Assembly: GCA_046094425.1 (NCBI GenBank)
Contig: JBJTHI010000057.1
Span: 1 to 17,406, forward strand
Reading direction: 5' to 3'
Source of the DNA: JANPCX01 sp046094425
GTDB taxonomy: Bacteria > Pseudomonadota > Gammaproteobacteria > Burkholderiales > Burkholderiaceae_C
Length of the DNA stretch: 17,406 nucleotides
Part shown: in pieces, positions 6,344-12,438 of the stretch
How positions within the stretch are numbered: position 1 is the stretch's first letter
Layout: each line of letters starts with the position of its first letter
Notes under the pieces: model-generated
Databases searched by the model: none
Told to the model about the DNA's origin: nothing
What the model saw: only the letters and a program-made list of their open reading frames with translations
Position numbers and translations under genes: made by a program

Positions 6344-7639
6344 TCAAACTGGCTGGCGGGATTGGCCCCTGAAATGCCACCACGCCAACACCAAAGCGCA
6401 GGCCTGAAGGGCCGCGCACAAATACATGGGCGCACCCAAGGCCCAGTGGCCGGTCGGCAGGTGGGACACCAAACCCAACAGTGGCGCGCCGACCAGTGGC
6501 GCGAACACCGCCGTGAAGGCATTGATGCCGCTGATGGTGCCCAAGGTTTGGCCTTGGCTTTTGGCATCGGCCGCCACAGAAAAAATGCTTTGCATACAAG
6601 CCGCCACGGTGAAACCCAGCACATTGGCCGCGATGATGGCAAACATCATCCAGCCCTCGGTCGCCAAGCCCCAAAGCGCATGCGCCAAGACTGATGACAG
6701 CAGGCCCATCACCGCCAAACGCTGGGCAGAAAAACGCTTGAGCAACTTGCCGAGCAACCAGCCCTGCACCAGCACCGACACCACACCCACTGCCGCTAAA
6801 GACCAACCGTTTTCTTGCGGCCCCCAGCCAAATTTGAAGCTCGTATAAAGCACCCAGGTGTTGTAGAGCACGCCTTGGGCCAAGCCGGTGAACACCACCA
6901 CGAGAACGAGTTTGCCTATGCCTTTGAGTTCAGTGAGGGCTTTGAGTGCGGTGATCGGGTTGGCGGCTTTCCAACTGAAAGCACGCCGCTTTTCCACAGG
7001 CAAAGACTCAGGCAGTACAAAGTAGCCGTAAACCAAATTCACCAAAGCCAAAGTGCCCGCCACAAAAAATGGCAATTGCAAATTGATGCTGCCCAGCAAG
7101 CCGCCAAAAGCGGGGCCCAAGATGAAACCCAGGCCGAACATAGCGCCAATCATTCCGAAACGTTTAGCGCGGTCTTCAGGCGCGGTGATGTCGGCTACAT
7201 AGGCGTTGGCCACCGCCGCATTAGCTTGTACGGCTCCGCCCACCAGCCGTACCGCCACCAGCACCCACAGGGCAGTCGCCAACGCAGTGGCAAAAAAGTT
7301 CAAGGCGAGGCCACAAAAACCCAACAACAGCACGGGGCGACGGCCAAAACGATCGGACAAAGCGCCGAGCAAGGGTGAGCCAAAAAAGTTGGCAATGCCA
7401 AACGCAAACATCACCGCCGCAAACCAAAACGCCTGGGCGTCTTTGGAGTCGGTGAAGCTGCCCACCAAGGCGGGCAGCACCGGCACCATGATGCCGATGG
7501 CCAGCATGTCGATCAGCACGGTGACCATGATGAAGACCATGGCGGGTTGCCGGTCAGACCCTGGCTGAGTCACCGCCGCAGGCAGCGAGGCCGCTGCACC
7601 AGCAGCCGAAGAAGAGGTGTCAGACAAAAACCACCTCAC
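6344..7639 (-). CDS. MFS transporter, DHA1/TetA-like drug or metabolite exporter
   Basis: Inner-membrane secondary transporter of 431 residues with about 12 hydrophobic segments. It carries the MFS loop 2-3 motif as GALSDRFGRRPVLL, a G-x-x-x-G-P-rich antiporter-type motif around FGLGFILGPAFGG, and an Ala/Ser-rich N-terminal tail before the first helix. This is the DHA1 (TCR/Tet) proton-antiporter type; TetA naming is by fold and does not show tetracycline export. Its ATG overlaps the guaB stop (ATGA at 7636-7639), and guaA follows after 28 bases, so it is embedded in the guanine nucleotide operon. Some DHA1 members, such as PbuE of Bacillus, export purines, so a purine-related substrate is a reasonable hypothesis from context alone. 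A shorter start at the Met around residue 34, just before the first helix, is possible. Confidence 0.9.
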   Translation of the reverse strand: MRWFLSDTSSSAAGAAASLPAAVTQPGSDRQPAMVFIMVTVLIDMLAIGIMVPVLPALVGSFTDSKDAQAFWFAAVMFAFGIANFFGSPLLGALSDRFGRRPVLLLGFCGLALNFFATALATALWVLVAVRLVGGAVQANAAVANAYVADITAPEDRAKRFGMIGAMFGLGFILGPAFGGLLGSINLQLPFFVAGTLALVNLVYGYFVLPESLPVEKRRAFSWKAANPITALKALTELKGIGKLVLVVVFTGLAQGVLYNTWVLYTSFKFGWGPQENGWSLAAVGVVSVLVQGWLLGKLLKRFSAQRLAVMGLLSSVLAHALWGLATEGWMMFAIIAANVLGFTVAACMQSIFSVAADAKSQGQTLGTISGINAFTAVFAPLVGAPLLGLVSHLPTGHWALGAPMYLCAALQACALVLAWWHFRGQSRQPV

Positions 7640-9105
7640 TCCATCCGGTAGTTCGGTGCTTCTTTGGTGATCTGCACATCATGCACATGGCTTTCGCGTA
7701 TGCCAGCCGAGGTGATCTCCACGAACTCCGCTCGGGCATGCATGTCTTCCACCGTGGCGCAGCCGCAGTAACCCATAGACGCCCGCAAACCGCCCGCCAT
7801 TTGGAAGACGATGCTGATCATGGAGCCTTTGTATGGCACGCGGCCTTCAATGCCCTCGGGCACCAGCTTGTCGGCATTGGGGTTGGCACCGGTGTTGTCT
7901 TGGAAATAACGGTCAGCACTGCCCTGTTGCATGGCCCCAATGGAGCCCATGCCACGGTAGCTCTTGTAGCTGCGGCCCTGGAACAGCACGATTTCACCCG
8001 GCGCTTCTTCGGTGCCCGCGAACATGCCGCCCATCATCACCGTGTGGGCACCAGCGGCGATGGCTTTGGCAATGTCGCCCGAATAACGAATACCGCCGTC
8101 GGCAATCAAAGGCACGCCTGTACCTTGCAGGGCTTGGGCCACGTTGTCAATCGCCGTGATTTGCGGCACGCCCACACCGGCCACGATGCGGGTGGTGCAA
8201 ATAGAGCCCGGGCCTATGCCCACTTTCACACCATCGGCACCCGCTTCCATCAAGGCCAAAGCAGCAGCACCCGTGGCAATGTTGCCACCCACCACATCCA
8301 CTTGGGGATAGTTCTTCTTCACCCAGCGCACGCGTTCAATCACGCCCGCGCTGTGGCCATGGGCGGTGTCTACCACCAGGGCATCGACACCGGCTTTAAC
8401 GAGCAACTCCACACGCTCCTCAGTGCCCTCACCCACACCCACCGCCGCCCCTACCCGCAGCTTGCCTTGGGCATCACGCGCGGCATTGGGGAAGTTGGTT
8501 TGTTTGGTGATGTCTTTCACCGTGAAAAGGCCGCGCAGCTCAAAGGCACTGTTCACCACCAACACGCGCTCAAGCTTGTGTTTGTGCATCAGCGCTTTGG
8601 CGTCGGCCAGGCTGGCATCTTCAGGCACAGTGATGAGGCGTTCGCGCGGGGTCATGATGTCGCGCACTGGCACATCCATGCGGGTTTCAAAACGCAGGTC
8701 GCGCCCGGTGACGATACCGACCACTTTGCGGTTTTCAATCACCGGAAAGCCAGAAATGCCATGCTGGCGCGACAGGGCGATGACCTCGCGCACTGGCACC
8801 GTGGGCGCAATGGTGATCGGGTCGCGCAACACACCCGATTCATAGCGCTTGACCCGCGCCACTTCTGCCGCTTGTGCTGCGGGGCTCAGGTTTTTGTGCA
8901 CGATGCCCATGCCGCCCTCTTGCGCAATGGCAATGGCCAGGCGCGCTTCGGTCACCGTGTCCATGGCGGCAGACACCAAGGGCAGGTTCAGGCGGATGTT
9001 TCGTGAGAATGAGGTGGCGAGGGTGGTGTCGCGGGGCAACACCTGGGAGAACGCGGGCACCAACAACACATCGTCGAAGGTGAGCGCTTTTCCTAAAAGG
9101 CGCAT
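7636..9105 (-). CDS. guaB: Inosine-5'-monophosphate dehydrogenase
   Basis: NAD-dependent oxidation of IMP to XMP, the first committed step to guanine nucleotides; a cytoplasmic tetramer in known cases. The 489-residue product has the N-terminal (beta/alpha)8 segment starting LTFDDVLLVPAFS, a pair of CBS domains (about 94-200), then the barrel again with IMP-loop Cys303 in GPGSICTTRIV, the Asp/Gly-rich IMP phosphate site around DGGIRYSGDIAKA, and the mobile flap with RGMGS. The length is normal for bacterial guaB. AGGAG lies eight bases before the ATG and an exact TATAAT lies about 27 bases upstream. The stop overlaps the start of the MFS gene, with guaA downstream, so GuaB and GuaA are made from one operon interrupted by a transporter. 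Confidence 0.97.
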   Translation of the reverse strand: MRLLGKALTFDDVLLVPAFSQVLPRDTTLATSFSRNIRLNLPLVSAAMDTVTEARLAIAIAQEGGMGIVHKNLSPAAQAAEVARVKRYESGVLRDPITIAPTVPVREVIALSRQHGISGFPVIENRKVVGIVTGRDLRFETRMDVPVRDIMTPRERLITVPEDASLADAKALMHKHKLERVLVVNSAFELRGLFTVKDITKQTNFPNAARDAQGKLRVGAAVGVGEGTEERVELLVKAGVDALVVDTAHGHSAGVIERVRWVKKNYPQVDVVGGNIATGAAALALMEAGADGVKVGIGPGSICTTRIVAGVGVPQITAIDNVAQALQGTGVPLIADGGIRYSGDIAKAIAAGAHTVMMGGMFAGTEEAPGEIVLFQGRSYKSYRGMGSIGAMQQGSADRYFQDNTGANPNADKLVPEGIEGRVPYKGSMISIVFQMAGGLRASMGYCGCATVEDMHARAEFVEITSAGIRESHVHDVQITKEAPNYRME

Positions 9106-9111
9106 GAAGAA

Positions 9112-9166
9112 AACTCCTGACGCAAAAGCGAATTATACGGAAGGCTTCTGGCTTGAACGCAGAAGC
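9112..9166 (-). promoter_or_regulatory. Promoter of the guaB operon with an overlapping inverted repeat
   Basis: On the minus strand TATAAT (9137-9132) is an exact -10 hexamer placed about 27 bases before the guaB ATG, with AGGAG in between. No strong -35 is visible at the usual distance. Instead a perfect 7-bp inverted repeat, GCTTCTG (9144-9150) and CAGAAGC (9160-9166), covers the spacer and -35 area, a position suited to an operator for a repressor or activator. The regulator is not identifiable. Confidence 0.55.
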
Positions 9167-9285
9167 GCCGTTCGGGACGGAGGCCTCTACGCCATGTTGC
9201 AACCCTGTAACCAGACAAGCAAAACCCCCACCAAAACCGTGCGCGCCATTAAACTGGCTACCTGACTGACTCACAGGATGCCGCC

Positions 9286-9798
9286 ATGCCCCGTTTTGGC
9301 CCCATGCTCTTGACTGCTTTGCTGTGCGCCGCCAGCAGCCTGCCCGCCCTGGCGCAATGGAAGTGGAAAGACGCCAATGGCAGCGTCCAGTACAGCGACA
9401 CCCCACCACCACCCAGCGTGAAAGACGCCGACATCTTGCAGCGGCCCAACGCCGCACGCCGCGCTTCTGTGCCTGCCACCAGCGCCGCACCATCAGGTAC
9501 TTCGACTGCTCCCAGCACAGCCCCTGCACCTGCAGCCCCGAAAGTGGATAAAGAACTGGAAGAGCGCAAGAAAAAACAAGACGAACTGGATGCAGCCAAG
9601 AAGAAAGAGGCGGAACAAAAGTACGCCGCTGCACGCAAGGAAAACTGCACACAAGCACGCAACTACATGAAGTCACTGGAAGACGGCATGCGTATTGCAC
9701 GCACCAACGCCAATGGTGAGCGGGAGATTTTGGATGACGAAGGACGTGCCGCTGAAGTCAAACGTACCCAAGCCATCATCAAAAGCGACTGCAAGTAG
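9286..9798 (+). CDS. Secreted DUF4124 domain protein
   Basis: A 170-residue exported protein of unknown function. It has a clear signal peptide (basic start, hydrophobic core to about residue 22, cleavage after ALA before QWKWKD), then the DUF4124 signature WKWKDANGSVQYSDTPPPP at about residues 24-42. A Pro/Ala/Ser/Thr-rich linker (about 60-84) follows, then a highly charged Lys/Glu coiled-coil segment (about 86-120) and a C-terminal helix region with two Cys (about 115 and 169) that could form a disulfide in the periplasm. AGGA lies about eight bases before the ATG. It is divergent to guaB, which shares no evident function. A perfect 10-bp hairpin covers its stop codon. DUF4124 proteins are common in beta- and gammaproteobacteria without an assigned role. 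Confidence 0.9.
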   Translation: MPRFGPMLLTALLCAASSLPALAQWKWKDANGSVQYSDTPPPPSVKDADILQRPNAARRASVPATSAAPSGTSTAPSTAPAPAAPKVDKELEERKKKQDELDAAKKKEAEQKYAAARKENCTQARNYMKSLEDGMRIARTNANGEREILDDEGRAAEVKRTQAIIKSDCK

Positions 9799-9806
9799 TC
9801 GCTTTT
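9781..9806 (+). terminator. Hairpin terminator overlapping the DUF4124 stop codon
   Basis: AAAAGCGACT (9781-9790) pairs perfectly with AGTCGCTTTT (9797-9806) around a six-base loop. The stop codon TAG (9796-9798) is inside the hairpin. A-run and T-run edges make it usable as an intrinsic terminator in either direction, although the T-run is only four bases. Confidence 0.6.
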
Positions 9807-9816
9807 GCGGCACTCT

Positions 9817-9910
9817 CAAGAAAACGCCGGGCCGCGCCCAAGTTTTCTTGATCCCAAGGGCCACGAAGGGGCCCTTTCAGTGCCCTGGGGGCCTGTCGCG
9901 AAGCGACAGG
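9817..9910. repeat. Cluster of three perfect hairpins in the convergent spacer
   Basis: Three perfect inverted repeats follow one another. CAAGAAAAC (9817-9825) with GTTTTCTTG (9842-9850) encloses a second stem GGGC/GCCC (9829-9832, 9836-9839). AAGGGCC (9856-9862) pairs with GGCCCTT (9870-9876). CCTGTCGC (9892-9899) pairs with GCGACAGG (9903-9910) around a three-base loop. With the terminators on each side, five hairpins lie in 173 bases. The GGGCCGCGCCCAAG and CCCTGGGGG words recall a dispersed intergenic repeat I associate with Comamonadaceae genomes, but that is from memory. No open reading frame here is convincing. Confidence 0.6.
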
Positions 9911-9930
9911 TTTGGGAGGTACTCAAAAAC

Positions 9931-9953
9931 AAAGGCAGCTCAAGGCTGCCTTT
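9931..9953. terminator. Bidirectional intrinsic terminator overlapping the rnfH stop
   Basis: AAAGGCAGC (9931-9939) pairs perfectly with GCTGCCTTT (9945-9953) around a five-base loop. On the plus strand a run TTTTTCTTTT follows; on the minus strand the stem is followed by TTTGTTTTTGAG. It can therefore stop transcription from rnfH (minus, whose TGA is in the loop and stem) and read-through from the DUF4124 gene (plus). Confidence 0.75.
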
Positions 9954-10281
9954 TTCTTTTGGCCGCAGCTTCGTCAGCGGCTTTGAGGCGCGCTTTATGG
10001 GCGGCATAACGCTCGCGCCGCGCTTGTTTGGGATCCACCCGCAGGCCTCGGTAAATTTCCACTCGGTCCTGGTCACGTAAGACATGGGCGGTGGGTTGCA
10101 ATTTGCCCCACACGCCAACGGCCAACGTTTCGGTTTCATGCGAGTCTGCCCACCAACCGCTTTGCTGCAAGGCCTGCATGAGCGTGCTGCCCACGGGCAA
10201 GGTCAAGGTCTGGGTTTGCACCTGACGTGGCGCCAAGCTACGCAGCACCGTCACTTCAATGGAGCCGTCAACGTGGGCCAT
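9940..10281 (-). CDS. rnfH: RnfH family ubiquitin-like fold protein
   Basis: A 113-residue small cytoplasmic protein of the RnfH (RatB/YfjF) family, predicted to have a beta-grasp fold. The body reads IEVTVLRSLAPRQVQTQTL, then LPVGSTLMQALQQSG, then the family's hallmark DRVEIYRGLRVDPKQARRER. A basic Lys/Arg/Ala tail follows. I start it at 10281 (MAHVDG) since upstream in-frame codons add residues unlike the family. This start overlaps the ratA stop by 14 bases. The pairing ratA-rnfH beside smpB is conserved across beta- and gammaproteobacteria. Its molecular role is not settled; the link to Rnf electron transport is by name only, and no rnf genes are visible here. A terminator covers its end. 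Confidence 0.9.
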   Translation of the reverse strand: MAHVDGSIEVTVLRSLAPRQVQTQTLTLPVGSTLMQALQQSGWWADSHETETLAVGVWGKLQPTAHVLRDQDRVEIYRGLRVDPKQARRERYAAHKARLKAADEAAAKRKRQP

Positions 10282-10723
10282 AGACCTGCTCCGCACGTGA
10301 GACAAACGCATCGACGAAGGTATTGGCAATGCGGTCAAACACCGGGCTCACCACCAGCTCCAGTGCACGGCTGCTGAAGGCATAACGCAGATCGAACTCA
10401 ATTTTGCAGGCGCTGCCCTCTTCGCCGCCTGGCAGGGTCAGCGGGGTGAAGCCCCAGGTGCCGTCTAAAACCGAAAACGGGCCGTCCACCAATGACACCG
10501 CCACCAGCCTGTGCGCCTCGTGCCGGTTGCGTGTGGTGAAACTGTGGCGCACTCCGGCATAAGCCAAGTGCAAACGGGCGGTGACGCCGTCAAGGTGCTG
10601 CTCCAATACCTCGGCGCGTTCACACCAGGGGAGGAACTCGGGGTAGCTCTCCACGCCGATGACCAGATCCGCCATTTCTTGGGGCGAATACCAAAGCAGG
10701 ACGGATTTTTTGACGTGCTTCAT
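10268..10723 (-). CDS. ratA: RatA family START-domain protein (type II toxin homolog / CoQ-binding)
   Basis: A 151-residue protein of the polyketide cyclase/START superfamily. In E. coli RatA is reported to block 70S ribosome assembly, while eukaryotic relatives (Coq10) bind ubiquinone, so either role is possible here. Visible family features: MKHVKKSVLLWYSPQEMADL, VESYPEFLPWCERAEV in the first third, the central DGPFSVLDGTWGFTPL, and the C-terminal long helix SPVFDRIANTFVDAFVSRAE. I start it at 10723; a much longer in-frame extension to 11179 runs antisense through smpB and is not coding. It overlaps rnfH and is divergent from smpB with a 60-base gap. A TACAAT sits 12 bases upstream of the start. 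Confidence 0.93.
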   Translation of the reverse strand: MKHVKKSVLLWYSPQEMADLVIGVESYPEFLPWCERAEVLEQHLDGVTARLHLAYAGVRHSFTTRNRHEAHRLVAVSLVDGPFSVLDGTWGFTPLTLPGGEEGSACKIEFDLRYAFSSRALELVVSPVFDRIANTFVDAFVSRAEQVYGPR

Positions 10724-10783
10724 ACAATGGACATGATTGTAGAGAGCACGCGTGTTCTCAAAGCGCCTGCCCAACACTCCCCC
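10706..10783. promoter_or_regulatory. Divergent ratA / smpB start region with mirrored TACAAT elements
   Basis: TACAAT at 10723-10728 (plus) and its inverted copy at 10736-10741 (TACAAT on the minus strand) form a perfect 6-bp dyad with a seven-base centre between ratA and smpB. Each is a good -10 match for one direction. A TTGACG at 10710-10715 could be a -35 for smpB with a different, weaker -10. No firm promoter assignment is possible. Confidence 0.3.
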
Positions 10784-11263
10784 ATGACCAAAGAAGAACC
10801 CATCAAACCCATCGCCGAGAACCGCCGCGCCCGTTTCGATTACCACATCAGCGAACGTTACGAAGCCGGCGTGGTGCTCGCAGGCTGGGAGATCAAAGCC
10901 GTGCGCGCGGGTCAAGTGCAACTCACCGACGGGTATGTGGTGATTCGAGACGGTGAGCTGTTCCTGATTGGCTGCCGCATCAATGCCCTGCGCAGCGCAT
11001 CCACCCACGTCAACCCCGAAGCCGACCGCACCCGCAAACTCTTGATGCACAAAGAAGAAATCAAACGGCTGATCGGCAAGGTAGAACAAAAAGGTTTCAC
11101 CCTGGTGCCGCTGGACCTGCACTACAAAGGCGGCCGCGTCAAAGCTGAAATCGCCTTGGCCAAGGGCAAGGCAGAGCATGACAAGCGGGATTCAGAGAAG
11201 AAGAAAGACTGGGACCGGGAACATGCACGCTTGATGCGGCATAAGGTGTCCAGCAAAGCTTGA
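10784..11263 (+). CDS. smpB: SsrA-binding protein SmpB
   Basis: Binds tmRNA and delivers it to stalled ribosomes for trans-translation. The 159-residue product has the full family pattern: IAENRRARFDY near the start, GVVLAGWEIKAVRAGQVQL, the GCRINA / ASTHVNPEADRTRKLL segment, and the basic C-terminal tail (KKDWDREHARLMRHK) that sits in the decoding site of the ribosome. I start it at MTKEEPIKP (10784); in-frame codons upstream to 10511 run antisense to ratA. No clear Shine-Dalgarno precedes this start. The gene is divergent to ratA. Its TGA (11261-11263) lies inside the target duplication of a MITE-like element that begins two bases later, so its original downstream region has been displaced. 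Confidence 0.96.
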   Translation: MTKEEPIKPIAENRRARFDYHISERYEAGVVLAGWEIKAVRAGQVQLTDGYVVIRDGELFLIGCRINALRSASTHVNPEADRTRKLLMHKEEIKRLIGKVEQKGFTLVPLDLHYKGGRVKAEIALAKGKAEHDKRDSEKKKDWDREHARLMRHKVSSKA

Positions 11264-11264
11264 A

Positions 11265-11498
11265 CCTAAATCCGGCAGTCGACCGCTTCATTCCGCTGGC
11301 AAACCCTGATGAACATTGAGCTTTCTTCACACGAACACCTTCACCGGTTGGGTGAATGCGCTACGCACCCGATTGAGCAGCGATGCGGCACGCTGGCCGC
11401 GTTGTTCCTTCTCGCGGGCACGAGCCCGCAGCGTCGTCGCGCCTTGCCAGCGCACCGCATCGCAGCCCACTCGGGCGCGTCCAACTGCCGGATTTAGG
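11265..11498. mobile_element. MITE-like 234-bp element with 15-bp terminal inverted repeats and 5-bp target duplication
   Basis: CCTAAATCCGGCAGT (11265-11279) pairs perfectly with ACTGCCGGATTTAGG (11484-11498). The element is flanked by identical TTGAA copies (11260-11264 and 11499-11503), a good target-site duplication. No transposase is encoded inside. Internal hairpins are present: TTCACC/GGTGAA (11340-11345, 11351-11356) and GCGGGC/GCCCGC (11414-11419, 11424-11429). Ends starting with CC and a 4-5 base duplication suit the IS1380 family as generally described; that assignment is inference. It could be a MITE or an internally deleted IS. Confidence 0.8.
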
Positions 11499-11503
11499 TT
11501 GAA

Positions 11504-11642
11504 TCGCACCGGCTTGGGACAAGCAGCCTGCATGCTTTTTGCATCACCTTGTTCAAGGTGAACAACAAACTGACACAAAACCTCGGCAGCATAGAGGCTC
11601 AACGGCCCGTTGATTCTCCGCACCCGAAACGCACACCGAGCT
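11504..11642 (+). promoter_or_regulatory. Leader of the fabI-like operon with an 18-bp palindrome
   Basis: After the MITE-like element about 140 bases precede the fabI-like gene. TCACCTTG-TT-CAAGGTGA (11544-11561) is a perfect dyad, well placed as an operator for the downstream operon. Just before it AAGCA/TGCTT with a five-T tail (11521-11540) could be a weak intrinsic terminator left over from smpB. No strong -35/-10 pair is obvious. Confidence 0.45.
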
Positions 11643-12428
11643 ATGCCCTCAGAACACGCCCCCTCTCCTTTCAGTCTGGCTGGGAAAAAAGGCCTTGTCT
11701 TGGGTTTGGCCAATGAACACAGCATTGCCTGGGGGTGCGCGCAAGCCGCCAGGCAACAGGGTGCTGACTTGATCGCATCGTGTTTGAACGATAAAGCCCG
11801 CACCCATGTTCAGCCCTTGACCGACTCGCTGGACATTCCGCTACTGACATGCAATGTGGAGGAACCCGGCGCGCTCTCACAATTGGTCGAGGCAGCGGTG
11901 ATTCGACTGGGGAGGCTGGACTTCGTCATCCACTCCATTGCCTGGGCACCCCTGGACGATTTGCATGCGCCCGTGACCAACACCAGCAGCGCGGGTTTCG
12001 CACGCGCCATGGAGGTGTCTTGCCACTCCTTCGCCACCTTAGCCAAACTGTGCGCGCCCCACATGCCCAGCGGTGGCAGTTTGTTGACCATGAGCTACCT
12101 GGGCGCCAGCGAGGCTGTTCCCCACTATGGGTTGATGGGCCCGGTGAAAGCGGCGCTGGAATCGCTGGTGCGTTATGTCGCGGTGGAGTTGGGTCCGAAA
12201 AATATTCGTGTGCACGCGGTATCGCCCGGGCCTATTCCTACCCGGGCCGCTTCGGGCCTTGAAGGCTTTGATGTGCTGATGCAAAAAGCCCAGGCCAAAG
12301 CCCCTTTGGGTCGCTTGGCGACCTTGCAAGAAATTGCCAACCTCAGCACGTTTTTGTGTTCCGACGCTGCCAGCGGCATGACGGGCCAAACCATTTACGT
12401 CGATGCCGGTTGCCACGCCGTGAACTGA
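11643..12428 (+). CDS. FabI-like enoyl-[acyl carrier protein] / enoyl-thioester reductase
   Basis: SDR-fold reductase of 261 residues that should reduce an enoyl thioester with NAD(P)H. FabI hallmarks: the nucleotide loop GLANEHSIAWG near the N-terminus, HSIAWAP in the middle, the active-site pair in SYLG and PHYGLMGPVK (Tyr-x6-Lys), then SPGPIPTRAASG and the C-terminal DAGCH. The sequence follows E. coli FabI closely in these stretches. I use ATG 11643; a TTG at 11610 would add 11 residues and is less likely. The next gene starts ten bases after its stop, so it is probably first in an operon with the MaoC-Pta fusion and an acyl kinase. In that setting it may be a specialised paralog rather than the housekeeping FabI, which cannot be decided without the rest of the genome. 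Confidence 0.9.
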   Translation: MPSEHAPSPFSLAGKKGLVLGLANEHSIAWGCAQAARQQGADLIASCLNDKARTHVQPLTDSLDIPLLTCNVEEPGALSQLVEAAVIRLGRLDFVIHSIAWAPLDDLHAPVTNTSSAGFARAMEVSCHSFATLAKLCAPHMPSGGSLLTMSYLGASEAVPHYGLMGPVKAALESLVRYVAVELGPKNIRVHAVSPGPIPTRAASGLEGFDVLMQKAQAKAPLGRLATLQEIANLSTFLCSDAASGMTGQTIYVDAGCHAVN

Positions 12429-12438
12429 GCACCGCACC

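Noticed and set aside
7681..9006. 441-codon open frame on the plus strand opposite guaB
   Set aside because: It is the antisense shadow of guaB in a GC-rich genome, His/Arg-rich with no domain resemblance and no ribosome binding site.
10511..10783. N-terminal extension of smpB
   Set aside because: It is antisense to ratA, and known SmpB proteins start just before the IAENRRARFDY segment.
10724..11179. Long N-terminal extension of ratA
   Set aside because: It runs antisense through smpB. The recognisable RatA sequence begins with MKHVKKSV at 10723.
11327..11803. 158-codon minus-strand frame spanning the MITE-like element and the fabI leader
   Set aside because: It crosses a mobile element boundary and the antisense of fabI and resembles no known transposase.
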